Part shown: positions 16,732 to 23,823 of the stretch, piece after piece
Layout: each line of letters opens with the position of its first letter
Position numbering within the stretch: position 1 is the stretch's first letter
Source: Kiritimatiellia bacterium
Lineage (GTDB): Bacteria; Verrucomicrobiota; Kiritimatiellia; RFP12; UBA1067
Assembly (NCBI GenBank): GCA_017406465.1
Contig: JAFQYM010000017.1
Span: 110,257-174,256 of the forward strand
Direction: 5' to 3'
DNA length: 64,000 nt
Notes under the pieces: generated by a model
Databases searched by the model: none
Seen by the model: only the letters and a program-made list of their open reading frames with translations
What the model was told of the DNA's origin: nothing
Position numbers and translations under genes: made by a program

Positions 16732-17532
16732 TCATAGATCGTCTACCTCCAGTTTCTCATTTACATTAATGTGCCAGCGGCGATTGTGCGTGATAACGTC
16801 ATGGCTCGACTCGACGTTTAGACATGTGTTTGCCACTCTGCAATTTGCCTTCCATTGCTCGCAAAGCGCGTTGGCTACATCTTTCGCACCTAGAACTTCG
16901 TCAAGGATGTATCCAAGCCGCTGAATAGACGTTCCCTTGCAATACTCAAAAAACGTCGTAGGAAGCTTGCCGAAGTCAAGCGAGTCCGACAATTCTGCAA
17001 GCACCGTGGCAACATTCGAAAGCCCTCCGCAATGCCTTGCGTACTGTACAAGCTCGACAGCGGTTAGTTCGGGCGACGAATATAGAACAGTTCCATTTGC
17101 ATCATTTCTTTCAACGAGAAAATCAACAGGCATCTTGTATCGATAGCACCAGTGAATGCTGGCATTCATGTTTTTCGAAGAATTCAACGCCGGGTATGTC
17201 GTTGTTGCAAAATCCACTAGCGGCATCTGATGAGAAGCACCCCATACTTTCGCCGCTGTAAGAAGTCCAAAGTAATATGGCCGACCAAGAAAGCGCATCA
17301 ACTCTGGAAGATAATATGTCGGAGGAATAATACCCCTCGACTTATATCTAACCGGCATAATGACATAAAATCGCCTGTATACGGAAACAATCCGCTTCTC
17401 GTTTTTAAGCCGCATAAGATTATTCTGTAGAACCTGTTTCTCAAGCGAAGGGAAAGCCGACGCGGCATTTTCAAGGGAAAATGTCGGGTGTCCCGTCATT
17501 TCAAGTTCATCTATCCACGCTCTAACCGTCAC
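16732..17532 (-). CDS. AbiEi-type antitoxin of a type IV toxin-antitoxin pair
   Basis: 266 residues. The N-terminus carries a short winged-helix-like region (FSLENAASAFPSLEKQVLQN..LKNEKRIVSVYRRFYVI), followed by PTYYLPELMRFLGRPYYFGL and LTAAKVWGASHQ, typical of the AbiEi_4 antitoxin group. AbiEi binds promoter DNA and counters the AbiEii toxin without direct toxin contact. The start is GTG with AGAGGTG about 8 nt before it. An extended -10 (TGGTATAAT, 17589-17597) lies 57 nt upstream. The toxin that should follow is only a remnant, so this is an orphan antitoxin. It is AT-richer than its neighbours. Confidence 0.8.
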   Translation of the reverse strand: MTVRAWIDELEMTGHPTFSLENAASAFPSLEKQVLQNNLMRLKNEKRIVSVYRRFYVIMPVRYKSRGIIPPTYYLPELMRFLGRPYYFGLLTAAKVWGASHQMPLVDFATTTYPALNSSKNMNASIHWCYRYKMPVDFLVERNDANGTVLYSSPELTAVELVQYARHCGGLSNVATVLAELSDSLDFGKLPTTFFEYCKGTSIQRLGYILDEVLGAKDVANALCEQWKANCRVANTCLNVESSHDVITHNRRWHINVNEKLEVDDL

Positions 17533-17588
17533 CGTTTTACACCTCTCAATAATCGTTATGCGATTAATATCAGTTGTGAAACGACAAT

Positions 17589-17597
17589 ATTATACCA
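17589..17597 (-). promoter_or_regulatory. Extended -10 promoter of abiEi
   Basis: Minus-strand TGGTATAAT in the divergent gap with the ABC exporter. The ECF-type element for the plus strand starts about 30 bp to the right. Confidence 0.6.
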
Positions 17598-17628
17598 AAA
17601 ATTTGGGCAGTCGGGTTAAAATGTCGGG

Positions 17629-17657
17629 TGTCAGATTTTCCTGGGCGCGGCGTATAC
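17629..17657 (+). promoter_or_regulatory. ECF-type promoter element of the exporter/peptide/ligase unit
   Basis: TGTCAGATTTT, then CGTATAC exactly 17 nt after TGTCA. The -10 half is identical to that at 12932-12960 and the -35 half to both other copies. The predicted start near 17663 gives a leader of about 30 nt that holds the AAAGGAAA ribosome site of the exporter. Confidence 0.55.
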
Positions 17658-17692
17658 GATTAAAAAGCGTGGAAACAAAAGGAAATCTTGAT

Positions 17693-19345
17693 ATGGCGTT
17701 CAGGCGAACTCGGTTTTTGTGGGCAACGATCTTGTCGTCGCCTGCCGTAGTGTTTGTGTATTCGCCGCTTCTCGTCGTGCAGACAGTCGCCGGCATCGCC
17801 GTTCCGTTCGCAACTGGGCGCTTCATCAATGCGCTCGTGGATGGCGTGTCGCCAATCATGCCGTTCACCGCTCTCGCCGCCCTTCTGCTTGTAAAGGCGG
17901 CGCTGGCACCGTGCCTCCAGCGGCTCGTCCTCTCACGCGCAAGGCACATCGAGCTTAAGCTGCAAGAACGCGTAATAGACACCGTCATGGACTTCTCCCC
18001 CGCCGAGATGTCCACGCTTGCAAACGGAGAGCTAGTCGCAAAGCTGACACGCGACACCTTTGCCGTGGGCGGGTTCGTCAGCGGGCTCTACCCCCGTCTC
18101 GTCGTCGCCTTGGTGACCATGCTCGCCGCAGGTGCGGCCCTCCATTCTCGCTCGCCCGCGCTTGCGGTTTCCTTCATGGCGTTCATTCCGCTCGCAGTCG
18201 CCCTTTTCTTCCCATTTGCAAGGCGGTTCTCGGAAAACTCGCACTCCGTGCGCAAGAGAAGCGACGGCGCATTTGCCACGCTCTTCGACTTCTTCCGTTC
18301 GCTGCCCTTCCTGCGCACGCTCGACGCCGAACGCCGCTTCGCCGACTCCCCACGCGAAGCACTCGGCGCCCTCAAGGACGGAAACTGCGCCATGGACCGC
18401 CTGTCCGTCGCGTTCGGAGCCCTTCTTGGCGCGATACTCGTTCTCGGCGAAATCGCGGTGCTTGGCGTCGCCGGCACATTTGCCGCGGAAGGCGCGATTC
18501 CCGTCGGCGACGTTGTCGTATACCAGATGTTGTTCCTCGCGGCGATGCAGTCCGTCCAGGGGATCGTCTCGATCCTTCCCGAGACCGCGTCTCTGCGCGA
18601 GGGAATTGACTCGCTCGACGAAATACTTTTACACCCCCAGGCCATGCACGGCGGCAAAAGAGCGGAGAATGTCGAAACCATAGAGTTCCGCAACGTGACT
18701 TTCGCCTATCCCGATGCGCCAGACCGGCCAGTCGTCAAGGACTTCTCCGTGACTTTTCACGCGGGCAGGATATACGCACTGACCGGAGCCAATGGCACTG
18801 GCAAGACGACCCTTCTCAAATTGGCGACCGCCGCGCTCGAGCCGCAATCGGGCGAGATTCTTGTCAATGGAACACCAATGAAGACACTCGACGAAGGCGC
18901 TTTCAGGCGCAAGATCGGCATTGTCTTTCAGGACAGCCTGCTTGTAACCGGCACGGTCCGAGACAACATAACCTTGCGGGATCCGTCGTTCGGGGATGAG
19001 GATATCGAAGCGGCGGTCATTGCAAGCGGACTTGGTGAGATGGTGGAAAGACTGCCCGCCGGACTCGACACATGGCTTGGGTTTCGGGGACAGTCCCTGT
19101 CCGGCGGCGAGTTGCAGCGTCTTGCAATCGCCCGCACCCTTGTACGCAATCCAAACGTGCTTGTGCTGGATGAAGTCACCAACCACCTTGACGCGAAGGC
19201 TCGCGCATCCTTCGAAACGCTGCTTCGCAAGCTCGCCCTCGGACGCATCGTCCTGCTCGTCAGCCACGACGACGCAATCGTCAATTTATGCGATGAGAAG
19301 ATTTCCTGTCAGATTTCTGAAACTGCGTCGTATACAAGGACGTAA
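17693..19345 (+). CDS. ABC exporter (fused permease and ATPase), probable peptide exporter
   Basis: 550 residues: a six-helix type 1 exporter membrane domain (about 1-320) and an ATPase with Walker A GANGTGKTT (about 363-371), signature LSGGELQR (about 467), Walker B VLVLDE (about 488) with NHLD, and the H-loop SHDD (about 523). It is a half-transporter, so a homodimer is expected. It has no N-terminal C39 peptidase domain, so it should not cleave a leader itself. The start (MAFRRTRFLWA) has AAAGGAAA upstream; an in-frame start 45 codons earlier would overlap the promoter. The small peptide gene begins 50 bp downstream, which suggests that it exports that product. Confidence 0.85.
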   Translation: MAFRRTRFLWATILSSPAVVFVYSPLLVVQTVAGIAVPFATGRFINALVDGVSPIMPFTALAALLLVKAALAPCLQRLVLSRARHIELKLQERVIDTVMDFSPAEMSTLANGELVAKLTRDTFAVGGFVSGLYPRLVVALVTMLAAGAALHSRSPALAVSFMAFIPLAVALFFPFARRFSENSHSVRKRSDGAFATLFDFFRSLPFLRTLDAERRFADSPREALGALKDGNCAMDRLSVAFGALLGAILVLGEIAVLGVAGTFAAEGAIPVGDVVVYQMLFLAAMQSVQGIVSILPETASLREGIDSLDEILLHPQAMHGGKRAENVETIEFRNVTFAYPDAPDRPVVKDFSVTFHAGRIYALTGANGTGKTTLLKLATAALEPQSGEILVNGTPMKTLDEGAFRRKIGIVFQDSLLVTGTVRDNITLRDPSFGDEDIEAAVIASGLGEMVERLPAGLDTWLGFRGQSLSGGELQRLAIARTLVRNPNVLVLDEVTNHLDAKARASFETLLRKLALGRIVLLVSHDDAIVNLCDEKISCQISETASYTRT

Positions 19346-19395
19346 CGGACGGGTGTCCGCTACACTTGGTTAACCAAAACAAAGGAAACAAAAAA

Positions 19396-19533
19396 ATGAC
19401 ACCAAATGACATAGCGACCGACATCAGCGGCCTAAAGCCTGCCAATGATGGCAACATTGCGACAATGACAATAGGAACGCAGAGTTTTGTCGGAGGGAAT
19501 CTGACGATAGACGATGCCAACCAGTGTGGCTAA
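19396..19533 (+). CDS. 45-residue putative graspetide precursor peptide
   Basis: The ATG (MTPNDIATDISGLKP) has AAAGGAAAC about 9 nt upstream. The C-terminal half contains TMTIGTQSFVGG and NLTIDDANQCG, with hydroxyl residues (Thr23, Thr25, Thr28, Ser30, Thr37) and an acidic pair (Asp39, Asp40) that could form side-chain ester bonds. VGG at 32-34 resembles a double-glycine leader end, which would leave an 11-residue core. Position between exporter and ATP-grasp ligase, size, ribosome site and an immediate downstream terminator all fit a modified-peptide precursor. Its sequence does not match a core motif I know, so the ring pattern is not predicted. Confidence 0.6.
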   Translation: MTPNDIATDISGLKPANDGNIATMTIGTQSFVGGNLTIDDANQCG

Positions 19534-19548
19534 GCGAGCCGTAATCCG

Positions 19549-19584
19549 ACAAGCCTTGGGGCATCATCCCCAAGGCTTGTTTTC
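19549..19584 (+). terminator. Hairpin terminator between peptide gene and ligase
   Basis: ACAAGCCTTGGGG and CCCCAAGGCTTGT form a perfect 13-bp stem with loop CATCAT, followed by TTTT. A partly read-through terminator here would give more peptide message than ligase message. Confidence 0.85.
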
Positions 19585-19608
19585 ACCCCTGCAACAAAAC
19601 CACCAGTC

Positions 19609-20571
19609 ATGATTTTCATCTTCACCTGTAGCCAATGCGAGACAACTGACATTGTCATGCGAGAGTTTGATGCGAACGACGTTTTTCGTTTCAACATCGA
19701 CAAGCCAGAGAATTTCGCTTGGGATTTCCATCACAATGGATTCTGCATAGTTGACAAAACGGCCGGACGGAAGATCACGGACAAGACGTTTTCGTCATTC
19801 TATCTCCGCAAGCCGGTATACTTCGAGCGCGTCGACATACCAAAGTACGGGTGCATTGAAAACTGGTGCAGAGAGGAAACGACCGAACTTTTCAGTGACT
19901 TCTATCGCGAATGCCAGAACCGGGGGCTCGTCGCCCTTGTGGACTGTCCAAACCGCAAATGCGGCAAGTTGCGCCAATTGCTGGTCGCCCAAAAGTATTT
20001 TCGCGTCGCGCCATGGCATTTCTTCCACGGCGAACTGCCAGACGAACTGAAGCGAGGCAGATGGGTCGCCAAGACAATGACGCAAACGCCAATAGGCAAG
20101 AACAAGATTTTCTTGGTGAAAGAGGTCAACCCCTGCGCACTCGATCTTTCCTATCCTTGGTTTGTACAGGAGCGAATTGACGGCAAGGAGGAAGTGACGG
20201 TCGTCTATATCGACGGCAAGACCTACGCGGCGAGTGCGCCACGAGCTTCATTCGACGGGGATGACTCCCGGAAATCCATCATAGAGAATCCTGCCGTGTG
20301 GCCGAGATGTTCGCTGTCGCCCGACGAAGAAAACGCCATCAAAGGATTCATGCACGAGACCGGCTACCGGTTCGGGCGCTTCGACTTCATACGGAAAAAC
20401 GGCGAGCTTTGGTTTCTTGAACTGAACCCAAACGGCCAGTGGGCGTGGCTCGACGAAAAGAACGAGCACGGGCTCGTCACGCTCGTAGCGGACGCAATCA
20501 AGGCCGAGGACCAGGCGCACAGGGCGCGTCCATCTCTGCACGGACTTCCGCCAGCTTCTCATGCAACTTAA
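19609..20571 (+). CDS. MvdD-like ATP-grasp peptide ligase (graspetide maturase)
   Basis: 320 residues. The C-terminal ATP-grasp part reads FVQERIDGKEEVTVVYIDGK, RFGRFDFIRKNGELWFLE and LNPNGQWAWLDE; the last is the hallmark of microviridin/graspetide ligases, which use ATP to join Asp/Glu side chains to Thr/Ser or Lys of a precursor. The N-terminal part (MIFIFTCSQCETTDIV..FRFN) matches the pre-ATP-grasp fold of that family. Length (usual 320-340) fits. No SPASM partner is present. It follows the peptide gene and terminator, and its 3' end overlaps the convergent sigma gene by 74 bp. No clear ribosome site was seen. Confidence 0.85.
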   Translation: MIFIFTCSQCETTDIVMREFDANDVFRFNIDKPENFAWDFHHNGFCIVDKTAGRKITDKTFSSFYLRKPVYFERVDIPKYGCIENWCREETTELFSDFYRECQNRGLVALVDCPNRKCGKLRQLLVAQKYFRVAPWHFFHGELPDELKRGRWVAKTMTQTPIGKNKIFLVKEVNPCALDLSYPWFVQERIDGKEEVTVVYIDGKTYAASAPRASFDGDDSRKSIIENPAVWPRCSLSPDEENAIKGFMHETGYRFGRFDFIRKNGELWFLELNPNGQWAWLDEKNEHGLVTLVADAIKAEDQAHRARPSLHGLPPASHAT

Positions 20572-21127
20572 CCGTGAGGCGCTTGCGTATCTGATACAGA
20601 CTGTCGCGGGAAATTCCGTAGAGCTTCGTGACGACATCGGTATCCTGTCCCTCGACGGCGCTCGCGACAAACGTCGCGTAGTGCTCGGGGCGGACCTCCG
20701 GCTTGATTCGGCGGAGCGCCTCCTCGAGCGCGGCCTGCTGCCACTCGCGCTCCTCGAAGTCTTCGTCCTCGGCTGAAGCGGCGGATTTCGCCTCTTCCCA
20801 GAAGGCGGACTTTAGCTCGGCGTCACGTTTCCCGGACCGCAGCCTGTCGTTGACTCGCCAATGGACGAGTCCGGACAGATGCGACCTGAAGCGCCCCTTC
20901 GCGCGGTCGTATTCAAACGTCGGCAAGTTGCGCGCGAGATCTGCGAAGACGGTCTGCACGATGTCGTCCGCATCGGAGTCGTTTAGTCCCTTCGACCGCG
21001 CAATCGAGAATACGAATCCGGCGTAGAGATCGAAGAGCCGCTGCCACGCAGCCTCGTTTTCGGTGTCCGCAACGGCCCGCAGCACGCTGGAGCGCGTCGT
21101 CTCGTTGTTGAAGTGCCTGTAGGTCAT
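20498..21127 (-). CDS. ECF-type sigma factor, second copy
   Basis: 209 residues, very similar to the product of 14446-15060 throughout regions 2 and 4 (first 90 residues almost identical). The acidic linker differs (SAASAEDEDFEEREWQQAAL) and the C-terminal tail is new (CAPGPRP). The kinase upstream is truncated and has no recognisable promoter, so expression is uncertain. It is convergent with the ligase gene and overlaps it by 74 bp. It may be a redundant relic of a duplication that now flanks the island. Confidence 0.85.
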   Translation of the reverse strand: MTYRHFNNETTRSSVLRAVADTENEAAWQRLFDLYAGFVFSIARSKGLNDSDADDIVQTVFADLARNLPTFEYDRAKGRFRSHLSGLVHWRVNDRLRSGKRDAELKSAFWEEAKSAASAEDEDFEEREWQQAALEEALRRIKPEVRPEHYATFVASAVEGQDTDVVTKLYGISRDSLYQIRKRLTVKLHEKLAEVRAEMDAPCAPGPRP

Positions 21128-21128
21128 T

Positions 21129-21788
21129 CTACTTCTTAAACCCTTCCGCCTTCATCAGGTCTTTCTGCATTTCCAGCATGTTTCTTTCTATTTCTTCCAC
21201 CTGCTTCAATGCATTCGTTCGCGCTTCATGGACATATGCGCGCTCCCTAATGTAAAGCGTGATTGTACGTATGGTGACAAGTATAAATATTACGCCCGCC
21301 ACTATCTTTAAGACCTTCATCCAGCCCGTCGAAGCCAGGTTCATCTTGAGTCGGAGCGCTTTGAGGTCCTTGATGAGCGCCTTGGCGGACTGGTAGCGTC
21401 GGGAGGGCGTGGGATTGGTCGCCTTGTTGAGAATTCGCCACCACGCAGGAAAGAATCTTGCGCCAGTATCTGCCACGATAGCGGGACCTTTGTCTATGTC
21501 CTCGATGCTCCTTCCAAAGCTCGCAGCCTTGAGAGTGAGTCCGAGACTGTAGACATCGCTCGCTGCGTCGGTGAACTTCTCGGGCGGAACATAGCCGGGC
21601 GTCCCTACGAGCGAAGCCGCCTCGGATTCCTCGACGATGAGCCCTGGATCAGAAAGTACAGGTCGGCCATTGATGTACAGCACGTTCGCAGGCTTGATGT
21701 CGCGATGCAGAAGATGGTGCCGCTGGAGCGCGGCGAATATGCCATTGCAAACGAGAATGACAGATTTTGTAAAATCAAAATCGGCACA
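21129..21788 (-). pseudogene. Ser/Thr kinase, N-terminally truncated copy
   Basis: The frame opens directly after a TAA (21789-21791) with no ATG. It reads about 20 residues resembling the helix before the catalytic loop, then LLHRDIKPANVLYINGRPVL, SDPGLIVEE, GTPGYVPPE, a membrane segment and a coiled-coil tail, closely matching 15057-16088. The glycine loop and the ATP-binding lysine are missing, so catalysis is not expected. A GTG at 21683 could start a shorter protein. The break lies about 50 bp from the glnK sigma-54 promoter. Confidence 0.75.
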
Positions 21789-21794
21789 TTACAA
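21768..21794. promoter_or_regulatory. TTGTAA-N15-TTACAA half-sites upstream of glnK
   Basis: These half-sites resemble those of the TTACA-N5-TGTAA boxes before glnN and gltD, but in the opposite arrangement. They lie about 45-70 bp upstream of the sigma-54 promoter, where an enhancer-binding activator might sit. Confidence 0.35.
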
Positions 21795-21836
21795 CCGATA
21801 TACTGCGCTATAGTAAATCAGCCAACATTTTAGGCG

Positions 21837-21852
21837 TTGGCACGGCGTTTGC
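21837..21852 (+). promoter_or_regulatory. Sigma-54 promoter of glnK-amtB
   Basis: TTGGCACGGCGTTTGC is a perfect match to TTGGCAC-N5-TTGC. The start site is expected near 21864, giving a 35-nt leader with AAGGAA before the ATG. Confidence 0.9.
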
Positions 21853-21898
21853 TAAATGGGGCGCGACGCTGCGATGGTCGCGGCGCAAGAAAGGAAAG

Positions 21899-22240
21899 AT
21901 GAAACTGATCATAGCCTACATTCAGCCAGAGCGACTGAATGCCGTAAAGCAGGCGTTGTTCGCCCGCGAGATATACAAGATGTCCGTCACAAACGCACTT
22001 GGATGCGGAAAGCAGGGCGGGTACCTACACTTGTACAGAGGCGCCGTCGAGGAAGTCACGCTCCACAAGAAGATGCGCCTTGCAATCGCGGTGAATGACC
22101 ACTTCATCGACAAGACGATCGAGGCGATCATCGAAGGCGCGCGCACGGGAGACATCGGCGACGGAAAGATCTTCGTCCTTCCGATGGACGAGTGCGTGCG
22201 GATAAGAACCGGCGAGCGCGGCCCGTCGGCAATAGGATAG
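21899..22240 (+). CDS. glnK: P-II nitrogen regulatory protein with altered T-loop
   Basis: 113 residues, start [20 protein letters not shown]. The P-II C-terminal signature is [27 protein letters not shown] trimers bind ATP/ADP and 2-oxoglutarate and control the ammonium channel and other targets. In the T-loop, where classical P-II has YRGAEY with the modified Tyr51, this protein reads [13 protein letters not shown]. By alignment a Glu stands at position 51, so uridylylation there is impossible. The loop start ([14 protein letters not shown]) also differs from GRQKGH. Being next to amtB behind a sigma-54 promoter marks it as GlnK-type. Confidence 0.93.
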   Translation: MKLIIAYIQPERLNAVKQALFAREIYKMSVTNALGCGKQGGYLHLYRGAVEEVTLHKKMRLAIAVNDHFIDKTIEAIIEGARTGDIGDGKIFVLPMDECVRIRTGERGPSAIG

Positions 22241-22249
22241 ATGAGTTTA

Positions 22250-22310
22250 GACAGGATTAACAGGATTTACAAGATTGTAGGATAATCCTGTTAATCATGT
22301 AAATCCTGTC
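22250..22310. repeat. Palindromic repeat family A between glnK and amtB
   Basis: GACAGGATTAACAGGATTTA and the reverse-complement arm ending AAATCCTGTC form a hairpin with a loop around GATTGTAGG. It is the only intergenic copy of family A in the window. It could attenuate or stabilise the glnK-amtB message. Confidence 0.9.
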
Positions 22311-22329
22311 AAAAAGAAAGAACGAAAAC

Positions 22330-23625
22330 ATGGAACCTGAAATAACCACTGCAGCAGTTCAAACCAACCTGAATGTAGTCTGGACCCTCATCGCCGGCAT
22401 ACTAGTCTTTACGATGCAGGCGGGCTTCGCGCTTGTCGAGACCGGATTCACCCGCGCAAAGAACGCCGCGAACATCATGATGAAGAACCTGATGGACTTC
22501 GCAGCGGGCTCGCTCGGATTCTACATCCTCGGTGCAGCGCTTATGTTCGGCGCAACGAAGCTGGGCGGCTGGCTCGGCTGGGGAGGCCTCGGGATGCCGT
22601 CGCTCTCGACCGGCGAAGGCGTCTGGGACTGGACGTTCCTCTTCTTCCAGACGATGTTCGCCGCGACAGCCGCGACGATCGTATCTGGCGCGGTCGCGGA
22701 GCGCATCGAGTTCAAGAGCTATCTCATCTACTCGGTGATCGTGTCGGCTATCGTCTATCCGATAAGCGGCCACTGGATGTGGGGCTCGCTCGCGGACGAG
22801 GCGTCGCAGGGCTGGATTGAAGCCCTTGGCTTCCACGACTTCGCGGGCTCGACGGTCGTCCATTCAGTCGGCGGATGGATTGCGCTCGCTGGCGCCATCG
22901 CGCTCGGCCCGCGCATCGGAAAGTACCACGCAAACGGCAAGCCGAACCCAATCCCTGGGCACTCGCTCGTCCTCGGAACGCTTGGCGTCTTCCTCCTGTG
23001 GATCGGCTGGTTCGGTTTTAACCCCGGCAGCTACACCGCCGGCATCGGCTCCATCGGCCGCGTCGCGATGACCACCAACCTCGCCGCGTGCGCCGGCACG
23101 ATTGCCGCGCTCATCACCGCCTGGGTAATCATGGGCAAGCCCGACCTCACCATGGCTCTCAATGGCTCGCTCGCGGGTCTCGTCGCGATTACCGCGCCCT
23201 GCGATGTCGTGACCGCAAACGCCGCCGTCATAATCGGACTCGTCGCGGGCGTAATCGTCGTCCTCTCGGTGTTCGCGCTCGACAAAATCCACATCGACGA
23301 TCCCGTAGGCGCGGTGTCGGTCCACTGCGTGAACGGCGTCTGGGGCACGCTCGCAGTCGGTCTCTTCGCGGCGCCTGCTGCGGCCGGATACGGCAACGAG
23401 ATGGTGGGGCTTTTCTACGGCGGCGGCTTCAAGTTCCTCGGCGTGCAGCTCGTCGGCGTGGGAATGACAGCGGTCTGGGCGCTCGGAACGGGTCTTCTGA
23501 TCTTCTTCGCCCTGAAGAAACTCGGCATTCTCCGCGTCAGCGCGAAGACTGAGCTCAAGGGCCTCGACGTGACCGAACACGGCCAAGACGCCTATGCCTC
23601 GTTCCAGTTCTTCAGCAACACCTGA
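22330..23625 (+). CDS. amtB: Ammonium transporter
   Basis: 431 residues with about 11 membrane helices. Amt marks include MQAGFALVETGFTRAKNAAN and the twin pore histidines, His178 in GSTVVHSVGG and His332 in VHCVNGVWG. The loop WFGFNPGS and the signature DDPVGAVSVH are also present. It carries ammonium into the cell and is normally gated by GlnK, encoded 90 bp upstream. The N-terminus is short, without an obvious cleaved signal. It is followed by a GC-rich hairpin (23635-23678). Confidence 0.97.
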   Translation: MEPEITTAAVQTNLNVVWTLIAGILVFTMQAGFALVETGFTRAKNAANIMMKNLMDFAAGSLGFYILGAALMFGATKLGGWLGWGGLGMPSLSTGEGVWDWTFLFFQTMFAATAATIVSGAVAERIEFKSYLIYSVIVSAIVYPISGHWMWGSLADEASQGWIEALGFHDFAGSTVVHSVGGWIALAGAIALGPRIGKYHANGKPNPIPGHSLVLGTLGVFLLWIGWFGFNPGSYTAGIGSIGRVAMTTNLAACAGTIAALITAWVIMGKPDLTMALNGSLAGLVAITAPCDVVTANAAVIIGLVAGVIVVLSVFALDKIHIDDPVGAVSVHCVNGVWGTLAVGLFAAPAAAGYGNEMVGLFYGGGFKFLGVQLVGVGMTAVWALGTGLLIFFALKKLGILRVSAKTELKGLDVTEHGQDAYASFQFFSNT

Positions 23626-23634
23626 TTTCATTTT

Positions 23635-23678
23635 GCCTGCGGCGACGGTCTTTACGTATTTGCGCCGTCGCCGCAGGC
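23635..23678 (+). terminator. Hairpin after amtB
   Basis: GCCTGCGGCGACGG and CCGTCGCCGCAGGC form a perfect 14-bp stem with a 16-nt loop, 10 nt after the amtB stop. There is no real U-tract, so it may protect the 3' end rather than act as a classical terminator. Confidence 0.6.
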
Positions 23679-23740
23679 GCCTCTTCAAGTAATTTGCAAT
23701 ATCAAGATTTGTAACATCTTAACGCCTCTCTCTCACCAGA

Positions 23741-23755
23741 TTACAAGAAATGTAA
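23741..23755. promoter_or_regulatory. TTACA-N5-TGTAA box upstream of gltD (candidate enhancer)
   Basis: TTACAAGAAATGTAA, preceded by TCACCAG as at glnN. It ends 21 bp before the sigma-54 site. Confidence 0.6.
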
Positions 23756-23776
23756 AAAACTGGCCCTTTTAAGGCA

Positions 23777-23792
23777 TTGGCATGCAATTTGC
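23777..23792 (+). promoter_or_regulatory. Sigma-54 promoter of gltD-gltB
   Basis: TTGGCATGCAATTTGC matches TTGGCAC-N5-TTGC with one difference. The start is expected near 23804, 20 nt before the gltD ATG. Confidence 0.9.
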
Positions 23793-23823
23793 TAATCTCT
23801 TCACTTGATAAGCAAGGATCATC

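Noticed and set aside
22250..22310. Hairpin between glnK and amtB as an ordinary terminator
   Set aside because: It is a full family A repeat with no U-tract, and amtB needs read-through from the glnK promoter.
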